Positions 18,106-27,073 of a stretch of DNA of 46,157 nt are shown in pieces (the stretch's first letter is position 1; every line of letters begins with the position of its first letter). The notes under the pieces were generated by a model. The model had not been told where the DNA came from. It saw only the letters and a list, made by a program, of their open reading frames with translations, and made no database searches. Source of the DNA: Bifidobacterium breve. GTDB taxonomy: Bacteria; Actinomycetota; Acidimicrobiia; Acidimicrobiales; Ilumatobacteraceae. Both the position numbers and the translations under genes were made by a program. The stretch lies in assembly GCA_945886445.1 (NCBI GenBank), contig CAMCZG010000007.1, positions 1-46,157 on the forward strand, written 5' to 3'.

Positions 18106-18835
18106 CTTTTTTCTCACTTCTCAATATCTGAATTACGAAACCAAATAAAATTATCGCAATGAGCCCGAAAAATAACTTTAGGTTAATGAGATCAATTCGT
18201 ATCCCGGTACTCCCAAAGGACATCTCAAAATCTTTGATATCGCCACCGAAATTATGATTATCTGTGCCGCCAATTTGGACATTTGAAGTAGTTAATAGCA
18301 TGTCATTCACTTGAACGACATAGCCGCCCCTAGCTTCACCGATCGCTATTGTTTCATCTGCCTTCGCTATCTTTATCGCTTCCAAACTCGTATCGATGAA
18401 TATTGATAGCTTTAACCACTTGTTTAAATCATGTGGCCCAGAAATCAGCAGCAATTGATACGGCGATTTCTCTTTGTTCTTCGATTCAACACTGAGAAAT
18501 ACATTCCCCCATTTGTCAATTGAGACTCTAACGCCTCCATCTGGAGCAGATGAAGTAGCAAGCAGGTAAGAATAATCGCTCGGCCTCTGAGAGACACGGT
18601 ATTGAAATTTTATTGAGACAGTCGTCGGTTGGCTTGTAAGTCCTGAAGGAGAAGATACCAGGATCGGTTGCTTCTTGACATCAGATGAATAACTACTCGG
18701 TCCAATTCTGGAAGACACTGGTGGCGGCCTCCACATGCCATCAGGAATGAACACGGCAATCACGATTGATAGCAAGGCTATAGTTGTCATGATATAAGAA
18801 CTTTTGAAGTGAAGATTTTTTAATTGTTTTTTCAT
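18098..18835 (-). CDS. two-TM protein with LamG/concanavalin-like domain
   Basis: A 245-residue protein with an N-terminal helix (about 15-32), an extracytoplasmic beta-rich region (about 60-205), and a second helix near the C terminus (about 215-238), ending in a short basic cytoplasmic tail. The middle part, with a WLKLSIFID-type strand, a VSIDKWGNVFLSV strand and an NHNFGGDIKDFEMSFG ending, resembles LamG/concanavalin A-like sugar-binding domains. It may bind surface glycan, but no catalytic motif is visible. It is flanked by two GT-C-like genes, converging with one (8-bp overlap) and diverging from the other (37 bp apart). Domain call is moderate. Confidence 0.5.
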   Translation of the reverse strand: MKKQLKNLHFKSSYIMTTIALLSIVIAVFIPDGMWRPPPVSSRIGPSSYSSDVKKQPILVSSPSGLTSQPTTVSIKFQYRVSQRPSDYSYLLATSSAPDGGVRVSIDKWGNVFLSVESKNKEKSPYQLLLISGPHDLNKWLKLSIFIDTSLEAIKIAKADETIAIGEARGGYVVQVNDMLLTTSNVQIGGTDNHNFGGDIKDFEMSFGSTGIRIDLINLKLFFGLIAIILFGFVIQILRSEKKVN

Positions 18836-18872
18836 AGTGCTTAGTTTCTGAGATTTGAAAGTAGCTATTTTG

Positions 18873-20198
18873 ATGGAAATTTCAAGCGAGCCTAAAGTAG
18901 CTATGTCGCAAAAAACTGCTGTTGATTACTTTAAGTCTATTTTCCTAGTGTGTTTGATTATTTCATTCGCAATTATTTACATTGCTTCTGAATACTTTCA
19001 AACTGCGCGACTCTCGCAGTTTATTTCGTTTCAGGCCTGGGATGGCCCAGGGCCGATGCCCGATATTTTGTATCCTGAACCTTTCGGAAATCATTACTTT
19101 GGTGACTTTTTGCTGACATTCAGAACCTCCCAGCAAGCATCCCCTTATTTTGCCGAGGGCTTCCTCCCCTTCTCCTACTTCCCAATTTCGGCCGTATTAT
19201 TAGGCCCGTTTGTTCTCTTTAATTATTGGACAGCCTTTGTTCTATTTTTAACAACTTGCGTAACACTTTTGGTATTAACTTTTCGCTGGGGACTTGCGAA
19301 ACTTACTAAAAAAAATCAGTTGTCGATCATCTCGTTGTTTCTGATATCTGGCCCGATGGTCAGCATGATAGATCGAGCAAATGTTTCCCTAATTCTCACT
19401 CTAATCTGCCTCTTTGCCGTGCTTAATTTGCATCGGGGGAACCTTTACGTTTCGGCCATCGCTTTCGGCTTATCCGCTGCTATGAAGGGCTACCCGCTAC
19501 TTTTCTTACTGATTTTTGTGCGTAGAAGAGAATGGAAACCATTGGCATTGGGAGTCTCAACTTTCATTATGTCTACATTGCTGCCAATGGTTTTTTATGA
19601 AAGAGGATTTTTTGCCAATTTAAGAGAATTAATCAACCAGTTTCAAGGTGCGAGCACTCCTGTACATGCAATAAATATCCGTGCATACAACCATAGTCTT
19701 CTATCATTCCTTGATACATGCAGGACTTCGCTGCCGAATGCGTTTGCAAATTTATTTGAATTTTTAATCAATAATTACTCATTATTTGGTGTTTTTATTG
19801 CAGTACTATTGTTATCACACGCAACCAGTAAGCATGCGTCAGATTTTGAGTCTTTGCTGCTCATTACAGTCTCGATGGTTGCTATTCCTCAAACAGTCGG
19901 ATACTACGTTTTGCTTCTGTATTTTGTCCCACTAGTTTTTTGTTGGTCGGAAGAACTGCAGCTCAATTTATGCCTCAAGTTAATAATGGCCGCATTAGCG
20001 ATAGTGATGGTTCCAAAGGGCATTCCACTTTGGTTCCCATTTGGATTTTGGAGTCCGGCTGCTGCAACCTATACCTCGTTTTTAAATCCCTTATGTGCAC
20101 TTTTCATATCTGCTATTTGTGTCTACTCGATAAATAGACGACGATATTTTAGTTCGAAAAAGTCTTTTTTTATTGAGGCGAATACCCAAAAGGATTAG
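18873..20198 (+). CDS. DUF2029/GT87-like polyprenyl-phosphate-sugar transferase
   Basis: A multi-pass protein of 441 residues from the ATG at 18873; a TTG at 18855 would add six residues. The N-terminal loop with GDFLLTF, the FSYFPISAVLLGP segment and the K-G-Y-P-L-L-F motif (MKGYPLLFLL) followed by a basic RRREWK loop are typical of DUF2029/GT87 mannosyltransferase-like proteins, which use polyprenyl-phosphate sugars on the outer side of the membrane. The last 29 bp overlap the 3' end of galE on the opposite strand. Sugar specificity is unknown. Confidence 0.7.
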   Translation: MEISSEPKVAMSQKTAVDYFKSIFLVCLIISFAIIYIASEYFQTARLSQFISFQAWDGPGPMPDILYPEPFGNHYFGDFLLTFRTSQQASPYFAEGFLPFSYFPISAVLLGPFVLFNYWTAFVLFLTTCVTLLVLTFRWGLAKLTKKNQLSIISLFLISGPMVSMIDRANVSLILTLICLFAVLNLHRGNLYVSAIAFGLSAAMKGYPLLFLLIFVRRREWKPLALGVSTFIMSTLLPMVFYERGFFANLRELINQFQGASTPVHAINIRAYNHSLLSFLDTCRTSLPNAFANLFEFLINNYSLFGVFIAVLLLSHATSKHASDFESLLLITVSMVAIPQTVGYYVLLLYFVPLVFCWSEELQLNLCLKLIMAALAIVMVPKGIPLWFPFGFWSPAAATYTSFLNPLCALFISAICVYSINRRRYFSSKKSFFIEANTQKD

Positions 20199-21153
20199 CC
20201 ACATACCACTCATATGAGCTTCTGACAATGTCCTGAAGATTTAACTGTGATTGCCAGTTCAGTTTTTCTTTTGCAAATGTTGGATCAGCAAATATGGCCG
20301 GAGGGTCTCCGGGTCGTCGTCCGGTTTCTATCATTGGAACTGTTTGCCCACTAATTTTCTCGGCCATTTCAACTACTTCGCGCACTGAATGGCCGTTACC
20401 CGTCCCTACGTTAACGACTAACGATCCCAACCCTGAGTCAAGATAATCGAGTGCTTTGACATGCGCGCATGCAAGATCCTCAACGTGTATGTAATCCCGT
20501 ACGCATGTCCCATCTGGAGTTGGGTAATCAGTACCAAAGAGTTTTAATGTTTCATTTTTAGTTATCATTGCGCGCATTAGCCTTGGAATCAGATTGTGTG
20601 TCGCTGACCAATCTTCACCTATCGTGCAATCCATACTTGCGCCAGCAGCATTGAAATATCGAAGACAGACACTCTCAAGTCCCAACGGTCTGCAAAAATA
20701 GAGAAATTCTTCCATCACTGCTTTTGTGGCAGCGTAAACACTTTCAGGATTTCTCGGCGTTTTCTCTGTCATTGGCATCGTCTCGGGCGTCCCATAAACA
20801 GATGCTGATGATGAAAAAACTAATTTGCTCACGCCCGACTTAATCAGTGCTCGCGTGAACTTGACAGTCCCGTTCACATTCCACTCATAATATCGATGTG
20901 GTTGTTCCATGGATTCACCCACAGACTTTAGTGCAGCGAAATGAATAGCTTTTGTTACTTTGAATGTGCCACATACGTCTTCAACTAGTGCTTCATCTGA
21001 TACATCGCCTTCAACAAAATTATTGGATCCAATTGATGCTCTAAAACCGTTGTACAAATTGTCTAGTACAACAACATCTTGATTTAGTTCATTCAGTAGT
21101 TTCACTACATGTGAGCCTATGTATCCAGCGCCACCGCTTACCAATATTGTCAT
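20170..21153 (-). CDS. galE: UDP-glucose 4-epimerase
   Basis: A 327-residue extended SDR close to canonical GalE in length and sequence: GGAGYIGSH at 7-15, LDNLYNGF with the acidic residue binding NAD, FSSSASVYG, and the catalytic pair in YAATK. It interconverts UDP-glucose and UDP-galactose, or the N-acetyl forms, supplying precursors for the glycan. Its ATG overlaps the stop of the DegT aminotransferase gene by 4 bp, and it is the last gene of the operon beginning at 27050. Confidence 0.93.
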   Translation of the reverse strand: MTILVSGGAGYIGSHVVKLLNELNQDVVVLDNLYNGFRASIGSNNFVEGDVSDEALVEDVCGTFKVTKAIHFAALKSVGESMEQPHRYYEWNVNGTVKFTRALIKSGVSKLVFSSSASVYGTPETMPMTEKTPRNPESVYAATKAVMEEFLYFCRPLGLESVCLRYFNAAGASMDCTIGEDWSATHNLIPRLMRAMITKNETLKLFGTDYPTPDGTCVRDYIHVEDLACAHVKALDYLDSGLGSLVVNVGTGNGHSVREVVEMAEKISGQTVPMIETGRRPGDPPAIFADPTFAKEKLNWQSQLNLQDIVRSSYEWYVANPFGYSPQ

Positions 21154-22253
21154 TCTGGCTTCTCCGTATCAACTACTGTTTGTATTACAAGATCTATCTC
21201 TTCTTCTGTCATTCCTGGAAATATTGGCAGTGAGAAAAAACTACTCGCTAATCGTTCGGCAACTGGAAAACTTCCGACATTATGACCAAGATTTTTATAT
21301 GCCGCTTGTAGGTGTACTGGTATCGGATAATGAACGCCGCTTCCAATTTTTCTTAAAGCGAAGTTCTTTGTAAGCATCTCTCTGTTCTGAGACAGGATTG
21401 CAAATACATGAAAAACGTGCTCGAAACCTTTTGGCACTGAAGGACATTGAATACCATGCTCGGTAAGCCCATCGGTGTACTTCCTGGCTATTGCCATTCT
21501 TTCTGCAGTCCATTTCTTCATGTGGGGTAACTTCACATTAAGAAATCCTCCTTGTATTCCCTCCATACGGTAATTAAACGCAACCTCCGTGTGTACATAA
21601 CGAGCTGGCGACCCCCAGTTTCTCATTAGTCGAACTCGGTCTGATATTTCTTCGCTATTAGTTACAACGGCACCCGCTTCACCTAGAGCGCCAAGATTTT
21701 TTCCGGGGTAAAAGCTGTAGCCACTTGCATCGCCAAAACCGCTTGAAACGATGCCGTCAATGGACGCTCCATGTGATTGCGCTGAGTCCTCAACTACTTT
21801 TAGATTATGTGCTTTTGCAATTTGCATAATCTTTGGCATATCAGCCATCAGACCATGAAGATGTACCGGCATGATTGCTTTCGTGCGAGGAGTTATTGCA
21901 GATTCTATTTTATCTGGGTCAATATTCCACGTTAGAGGGTCTACATCTACGAATACCGGAATCGCACCTAAGTAGCTGATTGCTGCTGACGTAGCAATAA
22001 AAGTCATCGGGGTCGTAATTACTTCATCTCCTGCTGAAATACCACATGCTTCCAAAGCAAGATGAAGTGCAGAAGTACCTGAATTAGTTCCAATACAAAA
22101 TTTTGATTGACAAAAATCGGCAAACTCTGTTTCAAATTCGTTGACCGTCGACCCGAGAACGTATTCGCTACTGTCGATTACTCTGTCAAGTACATTATGA
22201 AAAGAGCTTCTCAAGGGGTCATGGCTTCTGCGGAGATCAAAAAACTCAATCAT
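21150..22253 (-). CDS. DegT/DnrJ/EryC1-type sugar aminotransferase
   Basis: A 367-residue PLP enzyme. The lysine that binds PLP is K185 in FYPGKNLGALGE, and the family's VVEDSAQSHGA and TNSGTSALHLAL motifs are present. It should transfer an amino group from glutamate to a keto-sugar nucleotide. The adjacent Gfo/Idh oxidoreductase (43-bp gap) could make the 3-keto substrate, as in WlbA/WlbC-type or similar 3-amino sugar pathways. Unlike RfbH, it keeps the lysine and lacks the iron-sulfur cysteines, so it is a true aminotransferase. Confidence 0.92.
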   Translation of the reverse strand: MIEFFDLRRSHDPLRSSFHNVLDRVIDSSEYVLGSTVNEFETEFADFCQSKFCIGTNSGTSALHLALEACGISAGDEVITTPMTFIATSAAISYLGAIPVFVDVDPLTWNIDPDKIESAITPRTKAIMPVHLHGLMADMPKIMQIAKAHNLKVVEDSAQSHGASIDGIVSSGFGDASGYSFYPGKNLGALGEAGAVVTNSEEISDRVRLMRNWGSPARYVHTEVAFNYRMEGIQGGFLNVKLPHMKKWTAERMAIARKYTDGLTEHGIQCPSVPKGFEHVFHVFAILSQNREMLTKNFALRKIGSGVHYPIPVHLQAAYKNLGHNVGSFPVAERLASSFFSLPIFPGMTEEEIDLVIQTVVDTEKPE

Positions 22254-22296
22254 GTTTTCTCACTTTATTAAGACGTCATTAAAACGTTTTTGAAAT

Positions 22297-23319
22297 TTAA
22301 AAAATAATTTCAATAACTCTACTATCTGACTCCATTGATTCTTGAGCTGCTTGCAACGTGGCAATAATCTCGATTGCAGCTTGACCAGAAGAAATTGGTT
22401 GGCTTTTTGCCGAAATTGACTCATAGAAATGAATTAGTTCGGTTCTCAATGCTTCTGAGTTCTCTAACTTGGGAATTGAAATGTCTCCCAGCCTGTACTG
22501 GAGCAACGCTGAGTCGTTCTGTTCTACTCCTGCGTCATATATTCGTAATCTTTCATCAGGCATCATGTCATCGAATAAGATTGTTTTTCTTGTGCCACTA
22601 ATGGTAGTACGACGGATCTTCATTGGAGATAACCAACTGACATTGATATGAGCGAAGAACATATCGTCATAATAAAGTGTTAAAAATGAAGCAGCCTCAT
22701 ATTTAGCTCTCTGATGTAGCCCACCAGCCGCACTAACTCTGTTTGGTACACGACCAGTAATACGTTGCAGTATTGCAAGGTCATGAACAGCTAAATCCCA
22801 AAGCACACTTACATCAGGTTGGAATAATCCTAAATTCACACGGGTTGAATCAAAGTAAACTAAATCGCCAAGTTCTCCGCCCAAAACCATTTCTCTCATC
22901 ACCTCAACAGCCGGAGAATACACATAAGTGTGATCCACAAGAAGAATTAAATCCCGCGAATTTGCTAAATCAGTTAGTTCGCGAGCCTCATCTAAATTCG
23001 TAGTTAATGGTTTTTCAACAATTACATGTAAACCTGCCATCAATGCAGCCTTTGCAAGCTGAAAATGTGTATGGCTTGGAGTAGCAACAATTACCGCATC
23101 ACATGCAACAGACCGCAATGCGTCTTCTAAAGAATTAAAGATACTCGCCTCAGGATGCTTCTCTGCTGCCACCATTTTTCGGCTATCGGAAAAATCTACG
23201 ATCGCAGCCAATTCAAAATTCTTTAATTGAGAAATATTTCGTGCCATATGCGGACCCCAATATCCATATCCCAATACAACCACTTTTAGTATTTTTTTAG
23301 GATTGTCTAACTCAGACAT
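22297..23319 (-). CDS. Gfo/Idh/MocA-family sugar oxidoreductase
   Basis: A 340-residue NAD(P)-dependent oxidoreductase: N-terminal Rossmann motif GYGYWGPHMARN, the family EKP motif (VEKPLTTN, about residue 97) and a likely catalytic His in WDLAVHDL (about 177). In polysaccharide loci these enzymes oxidise a sugar nucleotide, often at C3, ahead of a DegT aminotransferase, which is exactly the next gene. It is 10 bp from the upstream GT2 stop. The substrate is not determined. Confidence 0.88.
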   Translation of the reverse strand: MSELDNPKKILKVVVLGYGYWGPHMARNISQLKNFELAAIVDFSDSRKMVAAEKHPEASIFNSLEDALRSVACDAVIVATPSHTHFQLAKAALMAGLHVIVEKPLTTNLDEARELTDLANSRDLILLVDHTYVYSPAVEVMREMVLGGELGDLVYFDSTRVNLGLFQPDVSVLWDLAVHDLAILQRITGRVPNRVSAAGGLHQRAKYEAASFLTLYYDDMFFAHINVSWLSPMKIRRTTISGTRKTILFDDMMPDERLRIYDAGVEQNDSALLQYRLGDISIPKLENSEALRTELIHFYESISAKSQPISSGQAAIEIIATLQAAQESMESDSRVIEIIF

Positions 23320-23329
23320 CGTGAAGTTT

Positions 23330-24277
23330 TCACTTTCTATTCTTCAGTAGAGCACTCTCTCGAATAATGAAAGTAGGCCTATTTTGCGACTGTTCATAAA
23401 TTCTAATGACAAATCCGCTTAGTACTAACAAATAGGAACTCGCCAGACCACCTAGGACAATGATCTTGAAATTATTGGAAAAATTCATTTGTTCACTGAT
23501 GCAAAGGAACGTAATTGTGCTTAAAGATATAAAAAGTGTTACGCGAGTAAAAAAGTGATGAGAAAACGAATAAATACTGTCAAAGAAAAGCCCTAGTTTT
23601 TTTCTGAACGACCATGTCGACTTTCCTTCTGTACGACTAGTCCGTGTGAATGATACGAATTTACGTCTAAACCCTAACCAAAGTATTTGTGATGTGATGT
23701 TTGTATTCTGTTCTTCAAGATTGACAAGTGCTTTGCGTGCAGTGCGATTACAACCATAAACATCAAATCCGCCTCTTGGGCTGTCTTTAAATATAAAAAG
23801 TCTGTTTATTGTCCAATAAATCTTTGCGAAAATAACAGAGAGATACGGATCATCTCTTGATGAACGTTGGCCTAGTACAAAATCAATTGACCCCTCCAAT
23901 AGTTCTTCGGCGAAATTTACAAATAATGCTCGTGGTTCCTGTAGGTCAGATCCGAATGCGATAGTAAAGCACTCTTGCTGTTCACTCATTCCTGCACGCA
24001 AGGCGGGGCCTACTCCAAAATTTCTAGACAGGACAACGAGACGGACAGAGGTGTCTATCTTGTCAATCGCTTCTCGAACCTTGGCTTCAGATAGATCGCA
24101 ACCATCTATAACAATTGTGAGGTTTACTCCACCCCTTATTTCTTGATCTAATTTATTGACAAAATCAAAAAGCAATTCAACGTGATTCCAACTACGGAAC
24201 ATGGGAACAAGCAATCCAACATGAGACCCAGACTCAACATTCAGGCTACATACGGGACAAAGAGCTTCATTAGACAT
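23330..24277 (-). CDS. GT2 polyprenyl-phosphate glycosyltransferase, GtrB-like, with N-terminal Cys pair
   Basis: A 315-residue protein with a GT-A domain (LVPMFRSWNH, then the acidic FGSDLQEP) and C-terminal membrane helices ending in VIRIYEQSQNRP, the counterpart of the GtrB tail. It should load a sugar onto polyprenyl phosphate. I choose the ATG at 24277, which overlaps the upstream methyltransferase end by 8 bp (ATGTCTAA); a start at 24334 would overlap by 65 bp. The N terminus carries C-P-V-C, unusual for this family and possibly half of a metal site. It is a second, divergent copy relative to the gene at 8173-9120. Confidence 0.85.
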   Translation of the reverse strand: MSNEALCPVCSLNVESGSHVGLLVPMFRSWNHVELLFDFVNKLDQEIRGGVNLTIVIDGCDLSEAKVREAIDKIDTSVRLVVLSRNFGVGPALRAGMSEQQECFTIAFGSDLQEPRALFVNFAEELLEGSIDFVLGQRSSRDDPYLSVIFAKIYWTINRLFIFKDSPRGGFDVYGCNRTARKALVNLEEQNTNITSQILWLGFRRKFVSFTRTSRTEGKSTWSFRKKLGLFFDSIYSFSHHFFTRVTLFISLSTITFLCISEQMNFSNNFKIIVLGGLASSYLLVLSGFVIRIYEQSQNRPTFIIRESALLKNRK

Positions 24278-25007
24278 CCATGGCCCTCTTTGCAACAAAT
24301 CCCAAATTAGCGCAGAGTTCTGTCGGCATTTCATCTGACATCTTTAACAAACCAAGTAACACTCTCTCATCTAGATGCAGCATCTGATGATTTGCTAACA
24401 GCTTTGCAAAAAATCCTCGATGATTTGTCATAACAAAACCTGCTTTAACGAGATCATTATTCAACATAGTTAGATCGTAAACTCGCTGATGACCCACTAG
24501 ATAATCTCTCTCGCTCAGATCATCAAGCTGTTTGCTTAACCCCATCGCAACACCTAGCCTCCGGTGGAGTGACTCAGCATTCGGCACCAACCCAATTAAA
24601 ACTCCTCCTGGTCGCAGTAACTGACTCAGGTCAGTTAATAACTCAACAGGTCGGTCGACATGTTCTAAAATATGCGAGGCCATAATCACATCAAAATTTC
24701 TTACTGCACCGAAATCCTCAAATAAGCAACAATGAATATCTACAGTCAATCCAAGTTCTGTGCTACGCAAAGTAGCTTTTTTCGCAAGTTCTTCAGAACC
24801 TTCTACAAGCGTCAAAGAACAGTTGCGAGCGATCGATTCAAAATTAACACCATCCCCGTATCCCAAGTCAAGTACTTTTCTACCCGCACTCTTGATGTTT
24901 TCTAACAGCCAGTTAACTTCGTACTCTTGGCAAATGCGCTCTATATGCATATCAGGAAGATTTTGAAGATGGTAACTAGTCGCAATGTTGTCTAAATTTT
25001 CACTCAT
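24270..25007 (-). CDS. class I SAM-dependent methyltransferase
   Basis: A 245-residue methyltransferase with motif I VLDLGYGDG near residue 45, a V-E-G-S acidic strand end, and MASHILEHVD as the post-II signature. It is distinct from the other methyltransferases in the window. The ATG overlaps the stop of the flavoprotein-like gene by 4 bp and its own end overlaps the GT2 start by 8 bp, so it is tightly coupled to both. The likely role is modification of a sugar or glycan; the substrate is unknown. Confidence 0.85.
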   Translation of the reverse strand: MSENLDNIATSYHLQNLPDMHIERICQEYEVNWLLENIKSAGRKVLDLGYGDGVNFESIARNCSLTLVEGSEELAKKATLRSTELGLTVDIHCCLFEDFGAVRNFDVIMASHILEHVDRPVELLTDLSQLLRPGGVLIGLVPNAESLHRRLGVAMGLSKQLDDLSERDYLVGHQRVYDLTMLNNDLVKAGFVMTNHRGFFAKLLANHQMLHLDERVLLGLLKMSDEMPTELCANLGFVAKRAMDV

Positions 25008-26311
25008 TTAATGGTCTCCCTAATAATGACTTGAGAAGTACTTAACCCAAGACAGACCTGATTATTGAACGATCCAGTTGTCTCATTATTTATAAAAAAC
25101 GAAGCATTGCCGTTTAAATACTTTTTGATTTTTGCATATCGATTTCGGAGCAAAGCACTTATCTGTGGTGTATGAGAATAAATCTTTGCCTTCAGAACGA
25201 CTGGATCATTTAATCTTCCTATGCCAATAGAACTTGAACACTCATTCGCGCGCGCAAGGATTAAGACATCGGATTCATTTTCTTCAATCTTTCCAACTTC
25301 AATTACAGATACACCGAGGTCTTGCCCTCTAACAGTTGCTCGGTACCAGTTGGAAGAGGTATCCAAATTATGAACTACAAGTTCGAGATTGGAGTCAATT
25401 TGAGCCAATACAAACGCGACCAAAGTCCCAGGAATATCTAAAATTTCTACAGATAGCTCTCTCTCATCAGTAAATACCAAAGTATCTGCTGAATTTCTTT
25501 GAATACGATCTGCCACCAAAGATGAATATTGTTCGTTAGAGATTGGCTGAGGATTGTAATCCGAAGACTGATTCATTTCATGAATAAGATTTTCTATTAG
25601 TTGAGATACGGAATTGTTATCAGGCACAAAAAAGTCAAGTACGGGGATTCCAGAATCTCCAGTTTTTAAATAATTTAGAACTGTTTCAGGATAGTAAAGC
25701 GGGGCCCACAAAAGTCTATGCGAATGTGCAGCTGCTTCGGGTCCGTTTACTCCAGCTAGTAGTTCTAAATTATTAAGAAAATAGTTAGAGAACAACTGGC
25801 CATAAATTTCATAGTAAACGTCTCGAAGACAGTTCTCTCGAAAATAAGACGACCTGGCCTTATCGCGTGGATGGTGTTTTGACTCATGAATGCGAGTAGA
25901 TATTTCGTCGATGATTGCCTGTTTTTCTGCAACTTGCAGTAGGTCAAGAAATGCCAAATCATCGGCGATTATTGCATCACCTGTTAATTTATTTTTAAAA
26001 TGAGAAAAAACAGCAATAGGATTTAGCGAGATATCCCTTGAAGTAAGCCAGCGAAATACAGCTTGATTAAATTGATTTACTTCTTGCCCAAATTGCCCCT
26101 GGTATTCGACGATGTCTGTCTCCACTAAATCAAAACGAGGCTCCAACAAAACCATTCCTAGATCAATTCTTTTGTCCTGATAAAGTATTCCTGCAAAGTG
26201 TCCCCCCATTCGCAAATTTTCATTTGAAATGTGTCGAACTGGAATGCCGTGACGAACGAGCTCACCACAACACACGATCGCCGCTAGATTGTTTCCAGCG
26301 ACTTCAATCAT
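25004..26311 (-). CDS. divergent FAD-dependent oxidoreductase/UDP-galactopyranose mutase-like protein
   Basis: A 435-residue protein from the ATG at 26311, which overlaps the upstream methyltransferase end by 8 bp (ATGATTGA). The N terminus looks like a flavin-binding Rossmann opening, but the expected G-x-G-x-x-G reads GNNLAA, so only the first Gly remains. The following MGGHFAG (36-41) and DLGM (50-53) segments match the second FAD-contacting region of the amine oxidase/UGM/NAD-binding_8 group. The rest shows no motif I recognise. It may be an unusual mutase/oxidoreductase or a non-catalytic relative. Its position between two methyltransferases suggests a shared pathway. Confidence 0.5.
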   Translation of the reverse strand: MIEVAGNNLAAIVCCGELVRHGIPVRHISNENLRMGGHFAGILYQDKRIDLGMVLLEPRFDLVETDIVEYQGQFGQEVNQFNQAVFRWLTSRDISLNPIAVFSHFKNKLTGDAIIADDLAFLDLLQVAEKQAIIDEISTRIHESKHHPRDKARSSYFRENCLRDVYYEIYGQLFSNYFLNNLELLAGVNGPEAAAHSHRLLWAPLYYPETVLNYLKTGDSGIPVLDFFVPDNNSVSQLIENLIHEMNQSSDYNPQPISNEQYSSLVADRIQRNSADTLVFTDERELSVEILDIPGTLVAFVLAQIDSNLELVVHNLDTSSNWYRATVRGQDLGVSVIEVGKIEENESDVLILARANECSSSIGIGRLNDPVVLKAKIYSHTPQISALLRNRYAKIKKYLNGNASFFINNETTGSFNNQVCLGLSTSQVIIRETIK

Positions 26312-27050
26312 TTTTGCGCCTTGCAATTGCAATAATTTCAGAACCCGTTGGCTCTAGGTATTCTGAGAGATCATATAACCGTTCAAGAAAAGCATCGTCT
26401 ATCAATTCCGAGTTCAATAGGTGTTGCATTTGCGGGTGGCTCGTTAACTTTGGAAAGAAAGTTCTTAGATCTTCAACTGCAAAACCACAATTCTCAAGAA
26501 AAACTGTTAACGAATCAGGGCTATATACCGGTTGTTTTTGTTGCATTTTTCTTTGAGTATCCGATTGCTCCTCAAGGCTAGAAATAATCTTCTTGCGCTC
26601 GCCAACAAATCGATGTATCGACCATGCATTAGGCACGACAAGAACAATCGCGCCCTTCGATTGAAGGAACCTTGACGAAGTTTCTATTAATAGCTTTGCA
26701 TCGGAAACTTCGTGGAGGATGCTGCTGAGTAGTACAACCTCGGCTGGTTCAGTCATGCCCACCTGGACATCTTCGAATATGGAGTTAATCACCTTGATTT
26801 TCGGCAGATGGCTTGCGAGATCTTGGCCGGCAGTAAGGCTCATAATTGGCTCTACGATTGTCCCAACAACTGACGAGTCGAGATGGTTGAATATTGAATC
26901 TTGTCCGCATCCAACTTCGATCAGGCTTTTCGGTTGCAGTGCATGCAGTGCTCTTAGGACAGCTTTTCGACGATATATTTCTGCATTTCTTTCAAAAGGT
27001 AGAAGGTAATATTCATTCAAATAAGACTTTAGATCCCGGTCTTTATTCAT
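26304..27050 (-). CDS. class I SAM-dependent methyltransferase
   Basis: A 248-residue methyltransferase: motif I LIEVGCGQD near residue 41, a VEP acidic strand end, and LLSSILHEVSD as the post-II region, where H-E replaces the more usual E-H. It is the first gene of the seven-gene minus-strand operon ending with galE. Only 23 bp separate its start from the divergent gene at 27074, so promoters for both must overlap coding sequence or each other. The substrate is unknown. Confidence 0.83.
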   Translation of the reverse strand: MNKDRDLKSYLNEYYLLPFERNAEIYRRKAVLRALHALQPKSLIEVGCGQDSIFNHLDSSVVGTIVEPIMSLTAGQDLASHLPKIKVINSIFEDVQVGMTEPAEVVLLSSILHEVSDAKLLIETSSRFLQSKGAIVLVVPNAWSIHRFVGERKKIISSLEEQSDTQRKMQQKQPVYSPDSLTVFLENCGFAVEDLRTFFPKLTSHPQMQHLLNSELIDDAFLERLYDLSEYLEPTGSEIIAIARRKND

Positions 27051-27073
27051 TTGGAAAGCCTAACGTATAGATA

